A stretch of DNA of 64,000 nt from positions 357,356 through 421,355 of the forward strand of contig JAKLKO010000001.1 of the NCBI GenBank assembly GCA_023150615.1. The letters run 5' to 3'. Shown here piece after piece: positions 24,673-32,362 of this stretch. A program made the position numbers and the translations under genes. The stretch comes from Phycisphaerae bacterium (lineage in GTDB: Bacteria; Planctomycetota; Phycisphaerae; UBA1845; UTPLA1). The notes beneath the pieces were generated by a model. The model was not told the origin of the DNA, did not search any database, and saw only the letters and a list, made by a program, of their open reading frames with translations. How positions within the stretch are numbered: the stretch's first letter is position 1; each line of letters opens with the position of its first letter.

Positions 24673-25620
24673 ATGACATCGTTGCACGGTGGCAGGAGCC
24701 GTCTGAACGCCCTCGCCGGCCGGATGCACGGTCCGCACTGGATCTTCGTCGCGCTCGCCGGGTCACTGCTCGCCGCCCCCGGTTGCGGCACGCCGTTTCA
24801 GCATCGCGAGATCGTCGAGCGGAGCGCGCCGACGGCCAAGACACTGCGGATAGAAAACCAGGTCGGCCGCATCGACTATACCGCGGTCGCCAACGCATCC
24901 GGAATCGCGGCAACCATCACGAAGATCGGCAGGGGCGCAAGCGGTGACGAAGCCGCCGCCGCCCTTCGAAAGATCGACGTGAGCCTGAGCGCCGCCGAGA
25001 AAGACGCCGGCATGATCGTCGCGCGGGCCACGCACCCAAACGGCAGCGGAATGCGCGGCTACGAGGTCCGCTGGAAGTTCACCGGTCCCGCCGACATCGA
25101 CATCGTCATCGACAGCGCCATCGGCGACGTCGCCGTAACGGGCATCAGCGGCGCGGTGAAACTCCGGGCAGGGATCGGGGATGTTTCGGTTAGTGCCGAT
25201 TCAAAAACAAGCCGCGGCCGGACGGAACTGGCCGTCCGCGTCGGCGATGTTCGCGCGCGGGGCCTGGCGGGCGGTCTGGTCATCGATTGCGGCACCGGTG
25301 ATGTCGTCGCGGAGGCCGGCGGTTCGATTGATGTGCGGACCGACGTGGGAGACATCACTCTGCGCGTGCTGCCGGATTCGCCGAAGGAGGTGTCGGTGCG
25401 CACCGGCGTCGGAGAGGTCCGCACCTATCTGCCGAAAGGGCGCGTCGGAATCGTCAACGCCGTGGCGGGCGTGGGACGCGTCCATGCCTGGCTCACCGAC
25501 ATCAACCTGACGATCCGCGAACAGGGGCAGGACCGTTTCGCCGCGAACTTGGGCGATCAATCGCAGCCCGTTCTGCACGTATCGAGCGGCGTCGGAGACG
25601 TCGTCCTGCAGTCCCGCTGA
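24673..25620 (+). CDS. DUF4097-type beta-helical lipoprotein
   Basis: The 315-residue protein starts at an ATG with AGGGAGA upstream. The signal peptide ends in a lipobox, LLAAPGC. Residues 120-315 consist of repeats, each with a GDV core: SAIGDVAVTGISG, GIGDVSVSAD, RVGDVRARGLAG, GTGDVVAEAGG, DVGDITLRV, GVGEVRTYL, GVGRVHAW and GVGDVVLQS. About eight rungs of a beta-helix are implied. DUF4097/adhesin-like proteins have this form; their role is unclear. A second, separate DUF4097 lipoprotein is at 49578-50501. Confidence 0.85.
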   Translation: MTSLHGGRSRLNALAGRMHGPHWIFVALAGSLLAAPGCGTPFQHREIVERSAPTAKTLRIENQVGRIDYTAVANASGIAATITKIGRGASGDEAAAALRKIDVSLSAAEKDAGMIVARATHPNGSGMRGYEVRWKFTGPADIDIVIDSAIGDVAVTGISGAVKLRAGIGDVSVSADSKTSRGRTELAVRVGDVRARGLAGGLVIDCGTGDVVAEAGGSIDVRTDVGDITLRVLPDSPKEVSVRTGVGEVRTYLPKGRVGIVNAVAGVGRVHAWLTDINLTIREQGQDRFAANLGDQSQPVLHVSSGVGDVVLQSR

Positions 25621-25629
25621 CGGCCGCGC

Positions 25630-26106
25630 CTATTCAGTGCTGACCGTGATCGCGTCGCCGACCGCGATGCGACCGCCCTGCACGATCCGGCCATGAACGC
25701 CGCCTCGCAACTCCGGGGCCAGCGCCGCCTTCAATCCCGGATGCATGCGGTCCATGAGGTCGCACGGCTTCGTCTCGGCCAGCACCTGAACCACGACGCT
25801 GCCGACGCGGATCGTATGGCCGATCCAAGCCGACAGGCCGTCCAAATCGACGAGCACGTTCGCCCTTCGCGTGTGCCACGGAATGTCCGTGCCAAGCTCG
25901 CGCTGCACGTCGCGCCACTGCGCGGCGGACAGAAACGTCACGCCGCGGTCCGGCCGGGACGCGACATCATCGACCAGTCCGGCGTTCGCGACCGCCGTCA
26001 CCTCGTGCACTTCGCGCATGGGCCCGCGCGGCGCGCTCCGCAGTGCGAGACCCAGGACTTTCGATACCCGCTGATCCGCCAATTCGAATCTCCAACAGGC
26101 GTGCAT
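25630..26106 (-). CDS. MOSC-domain protein
   Basis: The 158-residue protein is essentially one MOSC domain. AETKPCDLMDRMHPGL contains the conserved Cys that in MOSC proteins carries persulfide sulfur for molybdenum cofactor sulfuration or ligand transfer. RGGVHGRIVQGGRIAVGD near the C-terminus is also typical. Single-domain MOSC proteins of this size resemble the YiiM class. The ATG at 26104-26106 was chosen because a longer frame would overlap the divergent GNAT gene; GGAG lies 4 nt upstream. It converges closely with the DUF4097 gene (9 nt between stops). Confidence 0.85.
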   Translation of the reverse strand: MHACWRFELADQRVSKVLGLALRSAPRGPMREVHEVTAVANAGLVDDVASRPDRGVTFLSAAQWRDVQRELGTDIPWHTRRANVLVDLDGLSAWIGHTIRVGSVVVQVLAETKPCDLMDRMHPGLKAALAPELRGGVHGRIVQGGRIAVGDAITVSTE

Positions 26107-26143
26107 TTTTCTCCGGCCGTTCGCGCGGATATCGTACTCGCCG

Positions 26144-26749
26144 ATGCGCGCCGACACGAACCACCTCACGCTCCACGGCACCTTCGTACGGCTCGAACCG
26201 CTCGGCCCGCGCCACGCCGCCGATCTCTTCGCAGCCGGTCGCGACGAGTCGATCTGGACCTACATGCCCCGCGGCCCGTTCGACAGCCTCGACGATGTTC
26301 AGGGCTGGATTGCGGCGGCGGAGCAATTCCGCCAATCCGGCGCACAGGAGCCGTTCGCCATCATGGACTTACGCAGCGAACGCGCCGTCGGTTCGACTCG
26401 GTTTCTCGACGTCCGGCCGGACGATCGAGGGTTGGAGATCGGCTACACCTGGCTGACGCCCGCGGCCCAGCGGACGGCGATCAACACGGAGTGCAAGCTG
26501 CTCCTGCTGGCGCATGCGTTCGACGTGCGACGCTGCTTCCGCGTTCAGCTAAAAACCGACCGGCGAAACATCCGCTCGCAGAAGGCTATCGAACGGCTCG
26601 GCGCGGTCCGCGAAGGCACCCTCCGGCAGCACATGGTCGTCCGCGACGGCGCGCTGCGCGATACGGTCGTGTACAGCATCATCGACACGGAGTGGCCCGC
26701 GATCCGCGACCGACTCCGCGAACGACTCGCTCGATCGCCGGGTCGTTGA
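26144..26749 (+). CDS. GNAT-family N-acetyltransferase (RimJ/RimL type)
   Basis: The 201-residue protein begins HLTLHGTFVRLEPLGPRHAADL, a standard RimJ/RimL-like start. Later EIGYTWLTPAAQRTAINTE and FDVRRCFRVQLKTDRRNIRSQKAIERLGAVREG give the acetyl-CoA-binding turn and the terminal N-R-S-Q-K-A-I-E-R-L-G helix. These enzymes acetylate protein N-termini or small amines; the substrate here is unknown. It is divergent from the MOSC gene with 37 nt between starts. Confidence 0.88.
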   Translation: MRADTNHLTLHGTFVRLEPLGPRHAADLFAAGRDESIWTYMPRGPFDSLDDVQGWIAAAEQFRQSGAQEPFAIMDLRSERAVGSTRFLDVRPDDRGLEIGYTWLTPAAQRTAINTECKLLLLAHAFDVRRCFRVQLKTDRRNIRSQKAIERLGAVREGTLRQHMVVRDGALRDTVVYSIIDTEWPAIRDRLRERLARSPGR

Positions 26750-26859
26750 CCGCGCTCGCACGGCGCGAAGGCTCAACCCGCCGATGCGCCGATGGCCCGC
26801 GCGATACGACGATCTCACGGGCCTTCGACGCGGAATGATGCGTGGTGGGCAAACGCGTT

Positions 26860-26979
26860 CTACAAGCCCAGGCCGTTGAAGAAAAGGTAGATCGGCTCGA
26901 GCAGGGCTTCCCCGATCAGTGCCCAGGGGAAGGGCTCCCAGAACGCCATGTACAGAAACTCGATAAGCGAACTGATCAT
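26860..26979 (-). CDS. 39-residue hydrophobic micropeptide, paralogue 2
   Basis: Its ATG (26977-26979) is preceded by GGGAGG with 8-nt spacing, one of the best ribosome sites in the window. The peptide starts MISSLIEFLY, has PFPWALIG in the middle and ends FFNGLGL. It shares about 20 of 38 positions with its upstream neighbour at 27032-27148, including MIS, LI, Y, P-P-W-A, LE-P, FF and GLGL. It is hydrophobic, carries three Glu and no Lys/Arg, and probably sits in or on a membrane. No known small-protein family is recognised. It lies 52 nt downstream of its paralogue. Confidence 0.7.
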   Translation of the reverse strand: MISSLIEFLYMAFWEPFPWALIGEALLEPIYLFFNGLGL

Positions 26980-27031
26980 GAGTGAAACCTCCCAGTCCGT
27001 TCGGGCTTTCGGAGAACTCGGGCGCGCCGGC

Positions 27032-27148
27032 TCAGAGGCCAAGACCCTGGAAGAACTGGAATGGCACCTCCAGGAACGAGCCGAGCGACGCCCACGGGTA
27101 TGGATCGAACAGCAGCAGATAAACTGCGTATATCAGGCCGCTGATCAT
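27032..27148 (-). CDS. 38-residue hydrophobic micropeptide, paralogue 1
   Basis: The ATG (27146-27148) has GGAGG 7 nt upstream. The peptide begins MISGLIYAVYLLL, has DPYPWASLG in the centre and ends FFQGLGL just before TGA. Conservation with the second copy is spread along the whole length while the intervening 52 nt are not similar, which indicates selection on protein. It has two acidic residues and no basic ones. Possibilities are a small regulator of a membrane protein, a signalling peptide or a toxin; the sequence alone does not decide. It lies divergent from DUF423. Confidence 0.7.
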   Translation of the reverse strand: MISGLIYAVYLLLFDPYPWASLGSFLEVPFQFFQGLGL

Positions 27149-27355
27149 CGGATGGCCTCCTGCAACGTGGCCGTCGTTGAATCGCCGGTGCGACGCGTGT
27201 CGTCGGCGATCCCATTCACATCCGGCTCCGCTACAATCCGCGTGCCACGATCCGGTTCGCGACGGCCGCGCGCCGAACCGGATGGGGCCCCCGCGCATGG
27301 GAAAGGTTGCGCGGAACTGGGTATCCCACCCCAACCCGATCGAATCGGAGGCGCA

Positions 27356-27727
27356 ATGACTTACTGGCTGCTTGTCTCGGCTGTGAACGGACTTGTCGCG
27401 GTTGCGGCCGGTGCGTTCGGCGCCCATGCCCTCAAGGACCGCCTGCCCGCGCCTGACCTCGCCATCTTCGAGACCGGCGCGCGGTATCAGATGTACCACG
27501 CGCTGGCGTTGCTCGCGGTCGCCTGGCTCGCCGACCGAGCGCCGTCTCCGCTCGTGACCGCCGCGGGCTGGGCCTTCACGATCGGCTGCGTCATCTTCAG
27601 CGGCAGCCTTTATGCCCTCACGCTCTCCGGACTGCGGTGGTTGGGTGCGATCACGCCGATCGGAGGCGTCGGCCTAATGCTGGGATGGCTGCTGCTGGCG
27701 GCTGCGGCGATCCGGATGACAAGGTAG
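27356..27727 (+). CDS. DUF423 membrane protein (YgdD/TMEM256-like)
   Basis: The 123-residue protein has four membrane segments. Family landmarks are GAFGAHALKDRL (19-30), ARYQMYHALALL (42-53) and FSGSLYALTLSG (81-92). The GAFGAHAL segment with a buried His, and the YQMYHAL segment, are hallmarks of DUF423. The function is unknown across bacteria. The ATG follows GGAGG by 4 nt. The upstream 207 bp also serve the divergent micropeptide pair. Confidence 0.9.
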   Translation: MTYWLLVSAVNGLVAVAAGAFGAHALKDRLPAPDLAIFETGARYQMYHALALLAVAWLADRAPSPLVTAAGWAFTIGCVIFSGSLYALTLSGLRWLGAITPIGGVGLMLGWLLLAAAAIRMTR

Positions 27728-27802
27728 GCGAGCCGCAGGCGTACCGCACTGCTTCCTTGCAAACCCCGTCCGATCTGCGCATAGTCCGCTCGGCAGGAGG
27801 CC

Positions 27803-28513
27803 ATGCAGACCACCCCCCCAAACAACGCGCGAGCCGCTCGCCAGAAACGCGGCCGAGTCGGACCCCGATCCATACGCGGCCGACTCCTCGCCGGCACGCT
27901 GATTATCGTCCCCGTCGCGATCACCGGCTGGCTGCTCATGCTGGTGTTTAACGCAGCCCTCTGGGCCGGACGCCCGCTGGTCGGCTGGGCGCGCGAGGGA
28001 CTTCGCATCCTGCTGGGGATCCAGCTTCAGCCCAACCTCGGCGCGGCGGAGAACGTCGTCGCGGTCGCACTCACGCTGGCGATGCTCTACATCCTCGGCT
28101 GGCTCGGCTCCAACGTCGTCGGACAGCGGTTTATCAGCGTCGCGGAGCGACTGCTGGCGAAGATCCCCTTCGTCGACACGATCTACATTTCCGCCAAACG
28201 GATGCTCACGGCCATCAGCCGACCGCCGGGCGGAGACGAATCGTCGCAGGTCGTGGTCCTCATCGACTTCCCCTACGCGCCGCTCAAGGCGATCGGTTTC
28301 ATGACGAACACGATCACCGACGCCGCGACGGGGCGAAAGGTCGCCACGGTCTTCGTGCCCACGACGCCCAATCCGACGTCCGGCTACATGGAAATGGTCC
28401 CGATCGAGAACGTCACGCTGACCGATTGGACCATGGAAGAAGCGCTGACGACCATCCTGTCGGGCGGCGCATCCGCCCCGTCCGAGTTTCACACCCGGCC
28501 GATGTCGTCCTGA
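27803..28513 (+). CDS. DUF502 membrane protein
   Basis: The 236-residue protein starts RGRLLAGTLIIVPVAITGWLL, then has a second membrane segment with YILGWLGSNVVGQRF, and continues to ERLLAKIPFVDTIYISAKRM and PNPTSGYMEMVP. All are DUF502 landmarks. The soluble part would be cytosolic. The function is unknown. AGGAGG ends only 2 nt before the ATG, unusually tight; no better start is visible downstream. The gene is convergent with the symporter gene, with 13 nt between stops. Confidence 0.9.
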   Translation: MQTTPPNNARAARQKRGRVGPRSIRGRLLAGTLIIVPVAITGWLLMLVFNAALWAGRPLVGWAREGLRILLGIQLQPNLGAAENVVAVALTLAMLYILGWLGSNVVGQRFISVAERLLAKIPFVDTIYISAKRMLTAISRPPGGDESSQVVVLIDFPYAPLKAIGFMTNTITDAATGRKVATVFVPTTPNPTSGYMEMVPIENVTLTDWTMEEALTTILSGGASAPSEFHTRPMSS

Positions 28514-28526
28514 CGCGGCGCTCGCG

Positions 28527-29870
28527 TCAGTGCGCGGTCCGATTCGACTCCGCTCGCGCCACGCACGTCGCGAGCACCAGGTCGCCGGAGACGTTGACCA
28601 CGGTCCGCAGCATGTCCAGCACGCGATCGACGCCGAGGATCAGCGCAATTCCCTCACCCGGCACGTTCACGGTCTGAAGCACGATCACGATCAGCGGCAG
28701 CGAACCGCCGGGGATGCCCGCGGTTCCGATGCCGGCAAGCACCGACATCAGCACGACCGTAACCTGCTGTGCGAGCGACAACTCGACGCCGAAGACCTGC
28801 GCGAGGAAAAGCACCACGACGCCCTCGTACAGCGCCGTTCCGTTCTGATTCCCCGTCGCGCCCACCGTTAGGACGAAATTCGATATCTCGCGCGGCAGGC
28901 GCAGATTCTCCGTCGCCGATCGAAGCGCCGTCGGCAACGTCGCGTTGGACGACGACGTGCCCAGCGCCGTCACCATCACGTCGGTCGTCTCGCGGAAAAA
29001 CGCCGCCGGGCTCTTGCGGCCCAGCAGAATCAGCGCGACCGGATAGACAATGAAGAAATGGACCGCCATGCCGGCCGCCGCGGTCAGCATGAACCAGACG
29101 AGGGCGTGCAGGATCTGGCCACCCAGTCGCGACGTCACCGTAAAGACGAGGCACGCGACTGCCAGCGGCGCGAGCCGCATCGCGAACCGGATGATCGTCA
29201 TCGACACATCGAACAGGCCCTCGAGCCAGCTGACGAGCACGCGCTTGCGCTCCTCCGGGACCAACGTCAGCGCTGCGCCGAACATCAGCGCGAAGAACAT
29301 CACGGCCAGCATGCCGTTGCCCTTCGAGCTGCCGTCCAGCGCGCCGACCATCTCCTGCAGCGGGTTCTCCGGAATGATGTCGAGCAGCGTGTCGCGCACC
29401 GACTTGGCCTGCCGCGCCTTCTGAACCGTCTCGGCCGCGCCGCCGGCGTATTGCTCCCAGAGCTGCTGCCGCTGCCCCGCAGGCAGGCCGGCCCCGGGGC
29501 GGAGCGTATTGACGAGCGAGACGCCGATCGCGACGGCCGTCAGCGAGAACACGGCCGTCAGCACCAGCGTCCGGATCCCGACGCGGCCCAGCCGCCGGAG
29601 GTCCCCGAATTCATGCACACCCAGCGCCAGCGCCGAAAACACCAGCGGCAGAACGACCATGAAGATCAGCCGGAGGAAGACCCGCCCAACCGGGTCAGCG
29701 ATGTTGAGCGCCAGCCAATCGAGGCGATCATCGACGTGGTTGCCATCGCGATCGAGCGCGTCCGCGGTCGCCGACGCGGGGCGCGTCGCGAGTTGATTCG
29801 CGGCCAGACCGGCGATCGCGCCGACGACCAGCCCGAGCAGTATCCAGTGATGCAGCTTCCACCGCGCCAT
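28527..29870 (-). CDS. Dicarboxylate/amino acid:cation symporter (DAACS, GltP/DctA type)
   Basis: The 447-residue transporter shows the DAACS core: LIFMVVLPLVFSALALGV, SSSNATLPTAL (helical hairpin 1), ATGNQNGTALYEG, GIGTAGIPGGSL (hairpin 2) and DRVLDMLRTVVNVSGD. The usual NMDG motif reads NQNG here. The family takes up glutamate, aspartate or C4-dicarboxylates with Na+ or H+. A non-typical loop with DALDRDGNHVDDRLDW near residues 37-52 resembles an EF-hand-like Asp-rich run. There is no clear Shine-Dalgarno. Citrate synthase is just upstream on the same strand, which would fit a carbon-acid uptake role. Confidence 0.92.
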   Translation of the reverse strand: MARWKLHHWILLGLVVGAIAGLAANQLATRPASATADALDRDGNHVDDRLDWLALNIADPVGRVFLRLIFMVVLPLVFSALALGVHEFGDLRRLGRVGIRTLVLTAVFSLTAVAIGVSLVNTLRPGAGLPAGQRQQLWEQYAGGAAETVQKARQAKSVRDTLLDIIPENPLQEMVGALDGSSKGNGMLAVMFFALMFGAALTLVPEERKRVLVSWLEGLFDVSMTIIRFAMRLAPLAVACLVFTVTSRLGGQILHALVWFMLTAAAGMAVHFFIVYPVALILLGRKSPAAFFRETTDVMVTALGTSSSNATLPTALRSATENLRLPREISNFVLTVGATGNQNGTALYEGVVVLFLAQVFGVELSLAQQVTVVLMSVLAGIGTAGIPGGSLPLIVIVLQTVNVPGEGIALILGVDRVLDMLRTVVNVSGDLVLATCVARAESNRTAH

Positions 29871-29907
29871 GGGCGGGCATTATGCAGGCCGCGCCCCGCA
29901 GTGTGGA

Positions 29908-29936
29908 GAAAAAAGCACCGCGCCTGACGCTTTTTC
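29908..29936 (-). terminator. Possible terminator after citrate synthase
   Basis: GAAAAAAGC (29908-29916) and GCTTTTTC (29929-29936) are inverted around a GC-rich 12-nt loop. On the minus strand the downstream arm ends in a T-run, 37 nt past the citrate synthase stop and before the symporter start. It would separate the two genes. Confidence 0.45.
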
Positions 29937-29972
29937 AGCGCGCCACACGCCCGGCGTGCCGTCGCGCGATGG

Positions 29973-31094
29973 TCAGCGTTGATCGATCGGCGAGACCTTG
30001 CGCAAACCCGGCCCGGTGTATTCGCTCCGCGGCCGGAACAGTCGGTTGTCGTCGTGCTGCTCGATCACATGCGCGCACCACCCCGAGACGCGGCTCGCGA
30101 CGAAGATCGGCGTGTAAAGCGGCACAGGGATGCCCATCTGAAAGTAGGCATGCGCCGCCGGGTAGTCGGTGTTCGGATGGATGTTCTTTTCCTTGAGCAT
30201 CAGCGCCTGGAGCTTGTCCGCGATGTCGATCCACTTCTTCTGGCCGGTCTTGGCGGTCAACTGGATCGACCATTCACGCAGAATGCTCGCGCGGTGATCG
30301 CCGTGCTTGTACACGCGGTGGCCGAAGCCCATGATCTTCCGCTTCTCTCCCAGCGCCCTGCGGAACCACGGCTCGACATTCTCGACCGAGCCGATCTCCT
30401 GGAACATCCGCATCGCCGCCTCGTTGGCGCCGCCGTGCAGCGGACCCTTGAGCGCCGCGATCGCGCCGGCGATTGCCCCGTGCATGTCGGCCAGCGTCGA
30501 CGCGATTACGCGGGCCGTGAACGTCGATGCGTTGAATTCGTGTTCCGCGTACAGAATCAACGTGCCGTCCAAGACGCGCGAAAAGAGCGGATCCGGCGAC
30601 TTGCCGAGGATCAACGCCAGCAGGTTGCCGCCGTGCGACGCCTGCGGATCGATCCGGACCGAACCATGACCGGAGATCCGCTGCCCCCAGCCGCCTACCG
30701 CCGCCGCCATCTGCCCCAGCAGCCGCTCCGCCTTTCGAAGGTTGGCCGCGTGAGAGTTGTCATTGACGTCCGGGTCGTGGTGACCGAGCATCGACACGAC
30801 CGTGCGGAGCACGTCCATCGGGTTCGTCTCGACCGGAAGCTCCGCCATCACGCGGCGAACCGGTTCCGGCAGCGTCATGGCCGCCTGCACGCGAGTGCGA
30901 AACTCGGCCAATTGTCCGCGATTGGGCAGCGCGCCGTGGAGCAGCAAATGCGCGACCTCGTCGAAGGTCGCGTGTTCCGCCAGATCGGCGATGTCGTAGC
31001 CGCGGTACCGCAGGCCGGTTTGTTCCACCTCGCACAACGCCGTTTGGCCGGCGATGACGTCTTCGAGTCCTGGCTTGTAGCCGGGCGTCGTCAT
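29973..31094 (-). CDS. gltA: Citrate synthase (type shared with 2-methylcitrate synthase)
   Basis: The 373-residue enzyme is of the short, dimeric class. Its start MTTPGYKPGLEDVIAG and TGLRYRGYDIADLAE are typical. Active-site blocks are GPLHGGANEAAMRM, IMGFGHRVYKHGDHRA and HPNTDYPAAHAYFQMG, with the His and Asp in place. It makes citrate from oxaloacetate and acetyl-CoA; sequence alone cannot exclude 2-methylcitrate synthase (PrpC), but no prpB or prpD is near. The ATG at 31092-31094 has GAGG 5 nt upstream. A candidate promoter lies at 31195-31224. Confidence 0.94.
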   Translation of the reverse strand: MTTPGYKPGLEDVIAGQTALCEVEQTGLRYRGYDIADLAEHATFDEVAHLLLHGALPNRGQLAEFRTRVQAAMTLPEPVRRVMAELPVETNPMDVLRTVVSMLGHHDPDVNDNSHAANLRKAERLLGQMAAAVGGWGQRISGHGSVRIDPQASHGGNLLALILGKSPDPLFSRVLDGTLILYAEHEFNASTFTARVIASTLADMHGAIAGAIAALKGPLHGGANEAAMRMFQEIGSVENVEPWFRRALGEKRKIMGFGHRVYKHGDHRASILREWSIQLTAKTGQKKWIDIADKLQALMLKEKNIHPNTDYPAAHAYFQMGIPVPLYTPIFVASRVSGWCAHVIEQHDDNRLFRPRSEYTGPGLRKVSPIDQR

Positions 31095-31194
31095 GTGTAC
31101 CTCGCTGGATGCTGTTCGAACGCGCCGTCGGGCGATCGTCCACTCGCGCAATCGCGTTCCGGCCGCGTTCGCACACGCGGGGGCAATCGGGCCG

Positions 31195-31224
31195 ATTCTA
31201 CTGGTGGACTTCGCGGGCCTGCAA
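31195..31224 (-). promoter_or_regulatory. Candidate promoter for citrate synthase
   Basis: On the minus strand TTGCAG (31219-31224), an 18-nt spacer and TAGAAT (31195-31200). The -10 matches at five of six bases, as at 7223. Leader about 95 nt. Confidence 0.45.
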
Positions 31225-31281
31225 GGCGACGGCGTCGCCATGCGACCAATGGCCCGGGGTTCGTACGAGGCGCGGAATTTG

Positions 31282-32358
31282 TCAGCGAAGCGTCGGCGCA
31301 TCGACCGCGACGGCCGTGCGGATCAGGACCGGTTCGACGGGTCGCCCGTTGGCATCAGTCGCGACCGCGGCGATCTTGCGAAGCGTCTCGAGCGATTCGG
31401 GCCCCTCGATCCGCGCGAACGCGGTGTACTTGCCGTCGAGCGAGGGCAACCGTGCGAGCGCGATGAAGAACTGGCAACTCGCCGAGTTCGGATCACCCGG
31501 CATCAGCGACATCCCCACCGTCCCGACGTCGAATGCCGTATCGCTGAATTCGGGCCGGATCGTCCGGCCGTCCGGACGCCGCCCGGTGCCGTTGCCGAGC
31601 GGGCAGCCGGCCATGGCGACGAAGCTCGGTTCGATGCGGTGGAACGGCTTTCCGTCGTAAAAGCGTGATGTGACAAGCTCAAGGAAGTTCGCGACCGTCT
31701 CGGGCGCGGCATCGTAAAGCAGGTGCAGGCGGAGCTTGCCCTGCGTCGTTTCGAGTACGACATCCTGGTAGTTGACCACGTCGATCGTCACCGGCGCGGA
31801 GGAGAGCGTACCGGCGTACGGCAGCCACTGGATCGTGTACCGGCCGGCCTGGTGCAGCACCGGGTAGAACCGTGCGAGGTCGAACTTCAGCCCGACGGAA
31901 CTCAGCGGCGCGAGCGTGATCATGGGCACCGGGTATTCCGGTTTCATCGCGACGCGATCGCCGAGATTCGGATTCCCCTCCGCGGCGATGCGCACCGCGC
32001 GGAAGCGATCGCCGGAGAAAATGTGCTCCAGCGGCAGGCCCATGCCCTCGAACGGCTGGCGCGATGGGTCGGCTCCGGGGACCGCAAGGACGATCGGCTC
32101 AAGCGTCTTGTTTCTAAGCACGAACTCGACCATGACCTGGCTGCCGACCGGAAGCGTCGCGCGGTCGAACCGCAGATCGGCGTCGACCAGCGCCGGCAGA
32201 CTGGCGAGCGGCGCGGGCTCGGCGCGTGCCGGCGCACTCGTCGCCGCGGGCAACATTTCGGCCGGCGCGGACTCCGACTGTCCGAGGCTCCCGCCGCCCG
32301 AGAGCCCCAGCAGCACCAGCCCCGCCAGGCACGTCCGACCTCTGAGCGTCAACGCCAC
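31282..32358 (-). CDS. Exported cyclophilin-type peptidyl-prolyl isomerase with N-terminal extra domain
   Basis: The 358-residue protein has a signal peptide (1-26). The N-terminal domain (about 55-195) has no recognised family but looks beta-rich (VEFVLRNKTLEPIVLAVPG). The cyclophilin domain (about 200-355) has KPFHRIEPSFVAMAG, TVGMSLMPGDPNSASCQFFIAL and LDGKYTAFARI. The catalytic Arg in FHR is kept, but the usual Gln in the FMIQGGD motif is replaced (FVAMAGC). Activity may be low or the role may be a chaperone. It follows the sugar transferase gene by 4 nt, so the two are co-transcribed. Confidence 0.85.
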   Translation of the reverse strand: MALTLRGRTCLAGLVLLGLSGGGSLGQSESAPAEMLPAATSAPARAEPAPLASLPALVDADLRFDRATLPVGSQVMVEFVLRNKTLEPIVLAVPGADPSRQPFEGMGLPLEHIFSGDRFRAVRIAAEGNPNLGDRVAMKPEYPVPMITLAPLSSVGLKFDLARFYPVLHQAGRYTIQWLPYAGTLSSAPVTIDVVNYQDVVLETTQGKLRLHLLYDAAPETVANFLELVTSRFYDGKPFHRIEPSFVAMAGCPLGNGTGRRPDGRTIRPEFSDTAFDVGTVGMSLMPGDPNSASCQFFIALARLPSLDGKYTAFARIEGPESLETLRKIAAVATDANGRPVEPVLIRTAVAVDAPTLR

Positions 32359-32362
32359 GCCA

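Noticed and set aside
26750-26859. Third copy of the micropeptide downstream
   Set aside because: No frame on either strand has the MIS start, the PWA core or the GLGL end.
27231-27236. TACAAT box as a DUF423 promoter
   Set aside because: It lacks a -35 partner at normal spacing and is over 110 nt from the ATG.
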